A DNA stretch of 35,517 bases from Euryarchaeota archaeon UBA126 (GTDB taxonomy: Archaea > Thermoplasmatota > Poseidoniia > Poseidoniales > Thalassarchaeaceae): contig DAMG01000019.1 in the NCBI GenBank assembly GCA_002497025.1, positions 1 to 35,517 on the forward strand, given 5' to 3'. Shown here piece after piece: positions 24,016 through 31,657 of the stretch; positions within the stretch are counted from its first letter, which is position 1, and every line of letters starts with the position of its first letter. The position numbers and the translations under genes are program-made. The notes under the pieces were generated by a model that searched no databases, was not told where the DNA came from, and saw only the letters and a list, made by a program, of their open reading frames with translations.

Positions 24016-25608
24016 TCAAACACCACTTGGGGCGACCCAGGTGCCAAAATTTTGCCTGAGAACTTCGTTCACTTCTCCTAGTGTGACTTCAGCCTTGAAA
24101 GCATCAATCAAAGGTTCCATCAAATTGGTCCCGTTAATTGCTGCTTTTTCAATTTCAAGAATGCATTTTTCAGCTTTGGATTTCTCTCTATTTTGAATAA
24201 TTTGTTGCACCATTTTAGATTGCGACTCTGCATTGGCCTGATCTTGAATTTGACCCATTAAAGTAGAAGTATCTTCTTCAGAATATTTATTCACTCCAAT
24301 AACGCTAGTAGTTCCATCTTCAACAGATTTTAGTTGGTTCCACGCGGCCTCGTGAATATGGCGCTGCTGATAACCTGAAACGACACATTTCATTGCTCCA
24401 CCATCGGCTTCTATCTCCTCTACCAACCGTTTGGATTTATTGTATAGTTTGGATGTTAATTCTTCGACTAAATATGATCCAGCAAGGGGATCAACGGATT
24501 TGGTGATATTTGTTTCATTGGCCAAAATCTGTTGTGTTCTTAATGCTAACAAGGCAGATTCGTCGGTTGGTAATCCGATCGCTTCATCATAGGAATTAGT
24601 GTGGAGACTCTGAGTTCCACCAAGAACTGCAGAAAGTGCTTGATAGGATACCCGTACTGCATTATTGAGCGGTTGTTGAGCAGTTAATGTTACACCCGCA
24701 GTTTGTGTATGGAATCGTAACATGGTAGATTTTTGATTTCTTGGTTCATATCGTTCCATCACCAAATCATGCCATAATTTCCTAGCGGCTCTAAATTTAG
24801 CAACTTCTTCAAAGAAATCATTATGGCAACCAAAAAAGAACGACATTCTTGGGGCTACGTCATCAATATCCATACCCGCTTTTATCGCCTGAGTCAGGTA
24901 TTCCAATCCGTTTGATAATGTGAATGCTATTTCTTGTGTGGCAGTACAACCAGCTTCTCTCATGTGGTAACCACTAACAGAGATTGTATTCCATTGAGGC
25001 GTGTTTAACTTACTCCAGGACATTAGGTCAGTAGTCAATCTCATAGATTCTTCAGGTGGGAATATGTACAGACCTCTAGCAATATATTCTTTCAGAATAT
25101 CATTTTGTACGGTGCCTCGTAAACTTTCTCTGGGAATTCCGCATTCATCAGCATAAGCAATGTACAGAGCAAATAATGAGGTGGCTGGAGCATTAATCGT
25201 CATTGAGGTGGAAACTTCGGATAAGTCAATACCTTGGAATAGGAATCGAATATCATGAATTGAGTCAATTGCTACTCCAACTTTACCTACTTCTCCTTCA
25301 GCTAAATCTGAATTAGAGTTCAACCCTAATTGAGTAGGTAAATCGAAAGCTACAGATAAACCAGATTGTCCATTATCTAGCAATTCCAGAAAACGCTTGT
25401 TAGTCGACTTCGCATCAGAAAAACCAGCATATTGCCTCATTGTCCATAGTCGGTCTAGATACATATTTTTGTGAATCCCTCGAGTATAGGGAGGGGTTCC
25501 TGAATTGTTATGTTCAGTGAATGAAACATCAGTTTCCGTGAGGGTGTTTACAGAAGGATGAGTAGACCGTTCAGTGTGTAAATCAAAACCGTCCGGACCC
25601 GTTCCCAT
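24016..25608 (-). CDS. mcmA1: methylmalonyl-CoA mutase, catalytic (large) subunit
   Basis: A 530-residue TIM-barrel subunit that, with adenosylcobalamin, isomerises methylmalonyl-CoA to succinyl-CoA. Family segments are TRGIHKNMYLDRLWTMRQYAGF, GLSVAFDLPTQLGLNSNSDL, MTINAPATSLFALYIAYADE, ISVSGYHMREAGCTATQEIAFTL, and MLRFHTQTAGVTLTAQQPLNN. The protein ends before any B12-binding domain (no DxHxxG), so this is the split archaeal/actinobacterial-type form and the small cobalamin subunit must be encoded elsewhere. With the epimerase directly downstream, it feeds propionyl-CoA carbon into the citric acid cycle. The start ATG has no clear ribosome site. Confidence 0.95.
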   Translation of the reverse strand: MGTGPDGFDLHTERSTHPSVNTLTETDVSFTEHNNSGTPPYTRGIHKNMYLDRLWTMRQYAGFSDAKSTNKRFLELLDNGQSGLSVAFDLPTQLGLNSNSDLAEGEVGKVGVAIDSIHDIRFLFQGIDLSEVSTSMTINAPATSLFALYIAYADECGIPRESLRGTVQNDILKEYIARGLYIFPPEESMRLTTDLMSWSKLNTPQWNTISVSGYHMREAGCTATQEIAFTLSNGLEYLTQAIKAGMDIDDVAPRMSFFFGCHNDFFEEVAKFRAARKLWHDLVMERYEPRNQKSTMLRFHTQTAGVTLTAQQPLNNAVRVSYQALSAVLGGTQSLHTNSYDEAIGLPTDESALLALRTQQILANETNITKSVDPLAGSYLVEELTSKLYNKSKRLVEEIEADGGAMKCVVSGYQQRHIHEAAWNQLKSVEDGTTSVIGVNKYSEEDTSTLMGQIQDQANAESQSKMVQQIIQNREKSKAEKCILEIEKAAINGTNLMEPLIDAFKAEVTLGEVNEVLRQNFGTWVAPSGV

Positions 25609-25659
25609 ACTATGACCGAAGGGCGTTCTATGAATGAAGTATATGCTATGTTATACTCC

Positions 25660-26397
25660 TTAACGACGAATAGTATAATCATCTACAATAGCCAATAAAC
25701 CAGATACTTGTTCTTGATTTAAAATTCCTTCTTTTTCCTTGTCCAAAATATATTGTTTTGATTCTTCGGTATTCTGTCTTTCGCCTTTGGCCCAAATAGA
25801 ACCAAGTAGTGCAGATCGATGTTCTTCCGCTACATCGATTTCTTGCAATAATCCGCGCATCTCGTACTTGTACTCCATATGTCTAGATCTATCAAGACGT
25901 TTTTCTCTAATAGCGGGTTGAAAATCTGGTTTCTTTCTACGGAAGGGGCGGGTAGGTTTGTTAGCGGGAGCTTCAGTCTTCTTTTGTTTAACCTCAACCT
26001 TTGCGTTTGCTCGAGCTTTGGAGGCTTTGATAATTTCCTGGGCTTTTGAGCTAGTAGAATTAACCTCATCTATTTTTTCCTCTTCTTTTACAGACTCAGT
26101 TAAGCCCCTTGTGGGCCTCTTAGTAACGCCAAGTAATTGTTCCTCTAATATTACATCTTCTTGTTCTGGAGATTTCGTTTTGGTATCCATTGGTTGAGAT
26201 TTTGATTTTTTGGTGGCCTTAGGTATAGTGGGGGGCTTAGAGATAACCGGAGCGGGTGGTGGTGTTGCTTCGGGTCTACGAGGTTTTTCAGAAACTGTAT
26301 CTCTTCTATTTTTCAGGGGGCTTTTTGGAGGCTTGCCGCCAGAGGACTTGTCGAAAATATTTCGAGGCTCGCTCTTAGGCTTCCTACGGCGCTGCAC
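25660..26397 (-). CDS. basic, largely disordered protein with helical C-terminus, unknown
   Basis: A 245-residue protein. Roughly the first 165 residues are low-complexity and rich in Lys, Arg, Pro, Ser and Glu, without hydrophobic core. The last ~75 residues look folded and helical: HMEYKYEMRGLLQEIDVAEEHRSALLGSIWAKGERQNTEE, then a second helical pair ending in DDYTIRR. Such a layout fits a nucleic-acid- or ribosome-associated factor, but no family is recognised. The start is uncertain. The frame opens at GTG 26397, 11 bases after a strong AGGAGG; an in-frame ATT at 26403 has the ideal 5-base spacing. The gene lies downstream of kae1, in the same direction. Confidence 0.7.
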   Translation of the reverse strand: MQRRRKPKSEPRNIFDKSSGGKPPKSPLKNRRDTVSEKPRRPEATPPPAPVISKPPTIPKATKKSKSQPMDTKTKSPEQEDVILEEQLLGVTKRPTRGLTESVKEEEKIDEVNSTSSKAQEIIKASKARANAKVEVKQKKTEAPANKPTRPFRRKKPDFQPAIREKRLDRSRHMEYKYEMRGLLQEIDVAEEHRSALLGSIWAKGERQNTEESKQYILDKEKEGILNQEQVSGLLAIVDDYTIRR

Positions 26398-26408
26398 TAG
26401 AATTTCTG

Positions 26409-26414
26409 CCTCCT
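26409..26414 (-). promoter_or_regulatory. AGGAGG ribosome site, unusual spacing
   Basis: A perfect AGGAGG on the minus strand lies 11 bases before the first GTG of the disordered-protein gene but five bases before an in-frame ATT (26403-26401). The spacing favours ATT initiation, which would add two residues; the GTG remains possible. Confidence 0.45.
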
Positions 26415-26461
26415 AATCTATCGGCACGACCGTTGATAGTTAAGACTTCGCAAAAAGATGG

Positions 26462-27472
26462 TCATTTCCACGTTACGATTGTATGGTCTGTTCTGAGCGA
26501 AGGATTGATTTCACTGGAATCTAAACTTGTTGGATTTTGGGTTTCCAACATCCTCCGTCCTAATTCTGCAATCATAGTTCCATTATCGATACAGTATTGC
26601 TTCTCGGGCCAAGTTCCAACAGATCCTCGTTGCTCACACATCACTCGGGCCATTTCCCTTATACGTTCATTGCAAGCAACTCCTCCACCAAGTAATAATT
26701 CTGATTTTCCAGAATGAGCCAACGCCCTTTCAGCTACCTCGATGCATGCTGCAAATGCATGTTCTTGCAATGACCAACAGACAGCACCTAATTCGAATCC
26801 CTCCTTGACTTTTTGAATAGCCGCATTTAGTAGACCTGAGAAATTTAAATCCATACCTTGGACACTGTAAGGCAATTCAACCAAATCGACGTCAGCCTCG
26901 GGATTCTTTTGGTACCAATCTCGTGCTAATTGTTCAATTTTAGGACCTCCAGGGAAGGCTAAGCCCTGAGTTCTGGCAAATTTATCTAACATATTCCCAA
27001 TCCCAATGTCTAAGGTTTCTCCTAATACCTGGTAACGTTCACCTGCCCTTGCAATAACTTGTGTATTCCCTCCACTAACATATAGCAAAACAGGATCTAC
27101 ACAACCAGTTTGATTGCGACCAATTTCTATGTGAGCGACACAATGATTGACTCCAACGAGAGGTATATTCCATTGTTGCGATAGTGCTCGGGAAACATTC
27201 GCCCCAACGCGTAAACAGGGCCCTAATCCAGGACCCTGACTATATGCAATCGCCGTCACATCGTCTGGCTGAAGGCCCTCTTCCTTCATCAATCTAGAAA
27301 TAAGTTCGGAAGCGAGATTTGAATGATGATCCGCTGCTTCTCGTGGATGTATCCCCCCTTCCTCTGGGCGATACAATGCAGAATAGGATTTGTGAGGCCT
27401 TCCTTCATCCGTCACTAAACCGAAAGAGAACGTGTGGGCGGTGCTCTCTACCCCGATGATTACCCCTGACAC
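26462..27472 (-). CDS. kae1: tRNA N6-adenosine threonylcarbamoyltransferase Kae1
   Basis: A 336-residue ASKHA-fold enzyme, the catalytic subunit of the KEOPS complex that makes t6A at position 37 of ANN-decoding tRNAs. The metal-binding HxxxH is NHCVAH (His110, His114); GVESTAHTFSFG is the N-terminal phosphate motif, and YVSGGNTQV and the C-terminal LLLGGGVACNERIREM are family hallmarks. The protein is not fused to the Bud32 kinase, which must be encoded elsewhere. Start is GTG at 27472. It is divergent from hutI with a 50-base shared promoter region. Confidence 0.95.
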   Translation of the reverse strand: MSGVIIGVESTAHTFSFGLVTDEGRPHKSYSALYRPEEGGIHPREAADHHSNLASELISRLMKEEGLQPDDVTAIAYSQGPGLGPCLRVGANVSRALSQQWNIPLVGVNHCVAHIEIGRNQTGCVDPVLLYVSGGNTQVIARAGERYQVLGETLDIGIGNMLDKFARTQGLAFPGGPKIEQLARDWYQKNPEADVDLVELPYSVQGMDLNFSGLLNAAIQKVKEGFELGAVCWSLQEHAFAACIEVAERALAHSGKSELLLGGGVACNERIREMARVMCEQRGSVGTWPEKQYCIDNGTMIAELGRRMLETQNPTSLDSSEINPSLRTDHTIVTWK

Positions 27473-27501
27473 ACACTTTTGAGTCGAGAACTACATATCA
27501 A

Positions 27502-27513
27502 TGGAACGTTCCA
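27502..27513. promoter_or_regulatory. 12-bp perfect palindrome between kae1 and hutI
   Basis: TGGAACGTTCCA reads the same on both strands. It lies 10-21 bases before the hutI start and 30-41 bases before the kae1 start, where an activator or repressor could act on either. There is no direct evidence of binding. Confidence 0.4.
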
Positions 27514-27522
27514 ATTCCCTCC

Positions 27523-28794
27523 ATGCGCCTATTGTTGCTCAACTCTGGACCAGTCGCGACACTTGCATGCGGCGACTTGAATTCACCTCTGACTGGGGCA
27601 GATATGTCAGACACAGAATCAATGGTTCAGGATGGCGATAATGGAATATTGATAGACAGCGACATTATAGCTAAAATTTCCCAATCTGAAGAATTAGCTG
27701 ATGAATTTGGTACAGAGGATAATTCAACTCTCCGAATCATAGATTGTGAGGGTAAAGCCATAATCCCTGGTTTTGTTGATTCCCATACTCATTTGTTGTG
27801 GGAAGGAGATAGATCTAATGAAATGCAATTACGACATAAAGGTCTTACCTATTCTGATATTGCTAAATCAGGCGGTGGGATACAAAAAACAGTAGATTTC
27901 ACTCGTAGTGCTAGCATTGAAAGTTTAACCAAATTAGGTCAGAGAAGAATTTCTCGAGCCTTTGAATTTGGAACCACAACCATGGAATGCAAAAGTGGTT
28001 ATGGATTAACGGTTAATTCAGAATTAAAATTATTAGAAGTTAACCAATTTTTGTCAGAGCAAACCCCAATGGGTATTCATTCAACTTGGTTAGGGGCTCA
28101 CGATGTACCGAAGGGCACGAATATGGATGACTATGTTGATGAATTAATTCATGTACAATTGCCAGCCGTTGTAGAACAAGGATATGCTAAGTACGCAGAT
28201 GTATTTTGCGAACCTGGGTGGTTTTCACTAGAACATACGGAACTGATAGTCAAGGCCGCAAAAAAATTAGGTTTGGCTTCCAGACTTCATGTTGATGAAT
28301 TTGTAGACGGGGGTGGATTACAATTAGCAACCGAGTTAGGGGCAATTAGTGGAGATCATGTCGGTCACTCTTCAGAAACCGCCAGACAATCAGCATCTGA
28401 CTCAGGCGTTATGCAAACCTTCCTACCAGGTACTCCTTACATCCTGGGACACAATCTCGAAACTCCATTAAGACAATGTATTGAAAATAATTGGCCTTTT
28501 TCTTTAGCTACGGATTTTAATCCAAACTGCAGGTCTCTATCTATGCCTTTTGTAGGAAGCCTAGCAACACATAGATTAGGCCTCTCACCTATCGAAGCAT
28601 TAGTTGCAGTTACTAGGAATCCTGCTACTACACTACTCAATTCTACTCCAGTACAACAAGTAACTGGATCTATCAGGGAAGGAGGGCCTGCTGATTTGTT
28701 AATACTTGATTCACAATACATTGACGCTTGGTGCCAAATGCCAGGCGACAATCCAATTTACAGAACGATAAAATCAGGAGATATTGTAAATTAA
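27523..28794 (+). CDS. hutI: imidazolonepropionase
   Basis: A 423-residue amidohydrolase, the third enzyme of histidine degradation, opening imidazolone-5-propionate to N-formimino-glutamate. Metal ligands are the HTH at 88-90 in FVDSHTHLLWEGDR, a His in WLGAHDVPKG, the His in RLHVDEFVDGGG and the Asp in LATDFNPNC. The QLRHKGLTYSDIAKSGGGIQKTV segment is typical of HutI and distinguishes it from other amidohydrolases. It is alone on the plus strand while hutH and hutU run toward it, so it has its own promoter in the gap shared with kae1. Length is normal. Confidence 0.95.
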   Translation: MRLLLLNSGPVATLACGDLNSPLTGADMSDTESMVQDGDNGILIDSDIIAKISQSEELADEFGTEDNSTLRIIDCEGKAIIPGFVDSHTHLLWEGDRSNEMQLRHKGLTYSDIAKSGGGIQKTVDFTRSASIESLTKLGQRRISRAFEFGTTTMECKSGYGLTVNSELKLLEVNQFLSEQTPMGIHSTWLGAHDVPKGTNMDDYVDELIHVQLPAVVEQGYAKYADVFCEPGWFSLEHTELIVKAAKKLGLASRLHVDEFVDGGGLQLATELGAISGDHVGHSSETARQSASDSGVMQTFLPGTPYILGHNLETPLRQCIENNWPFSLATDFNPNCRSLSMPFVGSLATHRLGLSPIEALVAVTRNPATTLLNSTPVQQVTGSIREGGPADLLILDSQYIDAWCQMPGDNPIYRTIKSGDIVN

Positions 28795-29076
28795 CAATTG
28801 ATGAAACAATTTAGACTAAATAATAACAGTTAGTTATATCTATAATTCAAATATTTCAAAAACTGCTTTACTTCAAATTATTATTTTTGCATAATATTGT
28901 GAATCGTCCGTACTATTGTGACCCCACGCATCTCTGATAATCATGGTTATCAGCCATAATTTCACTATAGGAATTGTGAAAAGGCTTCCAGTACAACGTT
29001 TTTAACAAAATTTCAATAATGCTGTAATTTATCCCTACATAGACGGGTTGATATGATTGAGTCTTAGGAGGGGAAC
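28795..29076. other. 282-base AT-rich intergenic region with a palindrome
   Basis: The largest non-coding stretch in the window, between hutI and the small zinc-protein gene. It has T-rich runs near 28880-28890 and 28999-29003 that could end the hutI transcript, a palindrome at 28934-28953, and a TATA-like AATTTATC about 50 bases before the zinc-protein start. No open frame over about 30 codons with a plausible start was found, and no tRNA- or rRNA-like fold. A small RNA is possible but unsupported. Confidence 0.5.
28934..28953. promoter_or_regulatory. near-perfect 20-bp palindrome
   Basis: CTGATAATCATGGTTATCAG: 7-bp arms (CTGATAA/TTATCAG) around a CATG core, with only one mismatched pair. 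It lies about 125 bases before the next start codon. It could be an operator or a short RNA hairpin. Confidence 0.4.
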
Positions 29077-29232
29077 ATGGCTGAGGTTGTTACAGGATTC
29101 TGCATGAAGTGCAAACAGTCTAGAGTCATCGAAAATCCTGCTCGTACAACCATGTCCAATGGTAGGATACGAGTAAGTGGAAAATGCAGCTCGAAGGATT
29201 GTACGGGATCTATATCAAAAATCATATCCTAG
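29077..29232 (+). CDS. small zinc-ribbon protein (DUF5679-like)
   Basis: A 51-residue protein with two Cys pairs, FCMKCKQSR near the N-terminus and KCSSKDC near the C-terminus, flanking ENPARTTMSNGRIRVSGK. This is the pattern of the small archaeal zinc-ribbon family DUF5679 (typically FCVKCR, then a K-N-P segment, then NGR and a second Cys pair). The second pair here is CSSKDC rather than CxxC. The start follows an excellent AGGAGG. It is probably a nucleic-acid- or ribosome-associated protein by family, but the function is unknown. The tRNA-Val gene follows 57 bases downstream and may be co-transcribed. Confidence 0.8.
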   Translation: MAEVVTGFCMKCKQSRVIENPARTTMSNGRIRVSGKCSSKDCTGSISKIIS

Positions 29233-29289
29233 TCAGAATACCTCACGGAGAATCATTCATTTGGGAGAATAGAATCGCCGAGTTATTCT

Positions 29290-29365
29290 GGGCTCGTGGT
29301 CTAGGGGTTATGACGTCGCCTTGACATGGCGAAGATCGCAGGTTCAATTCCTGCCGAGCCCACCA
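29290..29365 (+). tRNA. tRNA-Val (anticodon GAC)
   Basis: All arms pair: acceptor GGGCTCG with CGAGCCC, D stem GTC/GAC, anticodon stem TCGCC/GGCGA around the loop TTGACAT, and T stem GCAGG/CCTGC. The anticodon is GAC, reading GUC and GUU. The 3' CCA is encoded at 29363-29365 and there is no intron. G15 and C48 form the Levitt pair, and G15 is the archaeosine site served by the preQ0 operon in this window. Confidence 0.95.
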
Positions 29366-29386
29366 GATGAAACATATCATTATCTA

Positions 29387-30109
29387 TCATTTTACAAAAG
29401 AATAAGAGAATCTAATTCTGCCCTTCCCTTTATTCTTCTTTGCAAGAAATTGTATGTTGGGTATATTCGAGGTATTGTCAACATGTGTCCCAGCACATGG
29501 ACATAGATCTACACCCTCTACTTCCACAACTCTTAGATTAGATATCGATTTAGGAATTCTGTCCATAAATTTCGTATGGCGCATTTGTTCATGTGATGCT
29601 ATTTGATCACGGTCCCATTCATGGATATTAACTGGGATTTTTTTGTTTAGAGTAGCATTAACCTGTGAGACTAATTCTTCAGAGTCAAATACTGTTTTGT
29701 CTTCGAATAATAGGTCCACTCTAGAGTTGTCTGTAGATAATTGATTTCCCACGGTTTCTGCGCCCCAGATGTCTTCTGCTAATGCTGAGACAATATGTTG
29801 GGCAGTATGCATCTGGGCATGTAGATTTCGTCGTTCTTTATCGATTGAACAAATTACTTCATCACCAACCTCAAACATATCTGGCTCGGCTATAGGATGG
29901 AGTATCATCTCACCAGGCAAGACTTCACCAATTTGTGTTTCAATGTCTCCAGCCACCATAGTGCCGGTATCTCCAGGCTGACCGCCACCTCGTGGATAAC
30001 AGTATGTTGATTCCAATAGAGCATTCGCGTCCTGGAACCCGGTTATGATGGTCGTAAAGGGTTCAGGATTGGTCCCTGGATGATGATCCATATGCAATTT
30101 CTGTTGCAT
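29387..30109 (-). CDS. alaX: AlaX-type trans-editing protein for mischarged tRNA-Ala
   Basis: A ~240-residue protein homologous to the editing domain of alanyl-tRNA synthetase, which hydrolyses Ser- or Gly-tRNA-Ala. It contains the Gly-rich YPRGGGQPGDTG loop, the zinc HTAQH and the CxxxH in CPCAGTHV. The Gly-rich loop and length fit the medium AlaX-M class. The frame extends to 30178, but the ATG at 30109 lies four bases after the hutH stop with a GGTGAT ribosome site in the overlap and is preferred. It is therefore the last gene of the histidine-degradation operon, an unexpected neighbour for an editing factor. Confidence 0.9.
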   Translation of the reverse strand: MQQKLHMDHHPGTNPEPFTTIITGFQDANALLESTYCYPRGGGQPGDTGTMVAGDIETQIGEVLPGEMILHPIAEPDMFEVGDEVICSIDKERRNLHAQMHTAQHIVSALAEDIWGAETVGNQLSTDNSRVDLLFEDKTVFDSEELVSQVNATLNKKIPVNIHEWDRDQIASHEQMRHTKFMDRIPKSISNLRVVEVEGVDLCPCAGTHVDNTSNIPNIQFLAKKNKGKGRIRFSYSFVK

Positions 30110-30113
30110 ATCA

Positions 30114-31637
30114 TCACCCAAATATTTCCTGAAGGCTACCATCAAGGAGTTGGTTACTGAGAGTTGTGCATTCTTCACTCATTACCGTATCTCCATTATA
30201 TTGACCAACATATTCCCTCACCCAATGTTGAATTTCAGCCACTCCTTGTCCTGGTTTATGCGGAATCCTATCGAGTGCTTCCGTCGCACAAATTAATTCG
30301 TTCGCCAATACTTGGGAAAGTAACTCAGTTGATTGTAAACTTCGGAAAGCACCTGTTGCACCCATAGAAACGTGGTCTTCCTTCCCCATACTCACTGGAA
30401 CGTTCGAGGTTGTGACAGGATTAGCCAATAAATGCAATTCTGCTATACATGCTGCAGCAACATACTGGATTATCATGTAACCACTTTCCAAACCCTCGTT
30501 CTTAGCTAAGAATGGAATTTGGCCGCTCCATTGGGGGTCCAAAACTTGGTTAATCCTCCTTTCAGATATACTTGCCAATTCATGACATGCAATTGCTATA
30601 GAATCACTAGCTAATGCTAAGTTTTGGCCATGGAAATTTCCTCCACTTATCACATCAACATCTTCACCATCGACAAAAACTAAGGGATTATCTGTGGCGC
30701 TATTAATTTCAATTTCTAACATCCTTCTAGTCTCTGTTAGTAGGTCTATAACGGGGCCATGTACTTGTGGGGCGCATCTAAAACAATAAGCGTCCTGAAC
30801 TCTATTACAATCTACATGTGAAATCTTGATTTCAGAGTCTTTCAGTAACGCACTTATTCGTGCAGCTGAGATTGATTGTCCGATTTGTGGACGATTATCA
30901 TGAATCCTTGTATCAAAGGGGCTATGTGAGCCTTTTATTGCTTCAAGTGATGTTGCCGCACTAGAATCGGCTGCAAACACTAATTTCTCGAGATTTACTA
31001 TTGTCAGGGCCAAATACGCACACATTTGGCTAGTGCCGTTAATCAATGATAGCCCTTCTTTAGCGGCTAATTCAGTGGGTTCCAAGCCAACGCTATGTAA
31101 TGCATCCAAACTAGACATTGTAACCCAGCCAGATTCCTTTCTCACCATGGATTCTCCTTCTCCAAGTATTGCTAATGACATATGAGAGAGGGGTGCTAAA
31201 TCACCAGAAGCACCCAATGATCCGATTCGTGGTATGACTGGGGCTATACCGTTGTTTACCATACCTAGCAGTAAGTCTACGATTTTTGGGCGTATTCCTG
31301 ATACACCCTTAGCGAGTGAATTAGCACGAAAGACCATCATCAACAATACATATTCCGGATCCATCAAATCACCAACACCACAGGCATGACTCTTGATTAG
31401 GTTGGTTTGCAGTTGTTCAAGATCATCTCCCGCTATTCTAACAGAAGACATTGCCCCGAATCCTGTATTAATGCCATAGACAACTTCACCAGAGTCGATT
31501 ATTTGCTCAACGCCTTTTCGAGATTCTTCCATCCGCCTACGCGCAGATTGAGGGAGTACAGCGGTATTGTTACCATTGGCTACGGAAATTGCCCCTTCAA
31601 TGGTCAATGAGTGACCATCAATCTCGATGTCTGCCAC
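30114..31637 (-). CDS. hutH: histidine ammonia-lyase
   Basis: A 507-residue lyase that removes ammonia from histidine to give urocanate. The Ala-Ser-Gly that cyclises to the MIO electrophile is at 143-145 in GSLGASGDLAPLSHM. The active-site Tyr53 lies in VYGINTGFG, and the SLINGTSQM, GSHSPFDTRIHDNRPQIGQ and DNPLVF segments are typical. Length matches bacterial HutH. It starts 20 bases after hutU ends and its stop lies four bases before alaX. PAL/TAL activity is less likely because the neighbours complete the Hut pathway. Confidence 0.96.
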   Translation of the reverse strand: MADIEIDGHSLTIEGAISVANGNNTAVLPQSARRRMEESRKGVEQIIDSGEVVYGINTGFGAMSSVRIAGDDLEQLQTNLIKSHACGVGDLMDPEYVLLMMVFRANSLAKGVSGIRPKIVDLLLGMVNNGIAPVIPRIGSLGASGDLAPLSHMSLAILGEGESMVRKESGWVTMSSLDALHSVGLEPTELAAKEGLSLINGTSQMCAYLALTIVNLEKLVFAADSSAATSLEAIKGSHSPFDTRIHDNRPQIGQSISAARISALLKDSEIKISHVDCNRVQDAYCFRCAPQVHGPVIDLLTETRRMLEIEINSATDNPLVFVDGEDVDVISGGNFHGQNLALASDSIAIACHELASISERRINQVLDPQWSGQIPFLAKNEGLESGYMIIQYVAAACIAELHLLANPVTTSNVPVSMGKEDHVSMGATGAFRSLQSTELLSQVLANELICATEALDRIPHKPGQGVAEIQHWVREYVGQYNGDTVMSEECTTLSNQLLDGSLQEIFG

Positions 31638-31657
31638 GTATCAGCGAACAAGGAATA

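Noticed and set aside
25660..26397. Disordered protein as a ribosomal or histone-like protein
   Set aside because: Basic composition alone is not enough and no conserved motif of those families is present; left as unknown.
29290..29365. tRNA-Val as integration site of a mobile element
   Set aside because: No integrase gene and no repeat of the tRNA 3' end were seen; flanking genes are ordinary metabolism.
29321..29506. Plus-strand frame starting within tRNA-Val
   Set aside because: Starts inside a complete tRNA and continues antisense to alaX.
30395..30406. TGGAACGTTCGA within hutH, one base from the hutI palindrome
   Set aside because: It lies in the coding region of a conserved segment (NVPVS) and is not symmetric; most likely coincidence.
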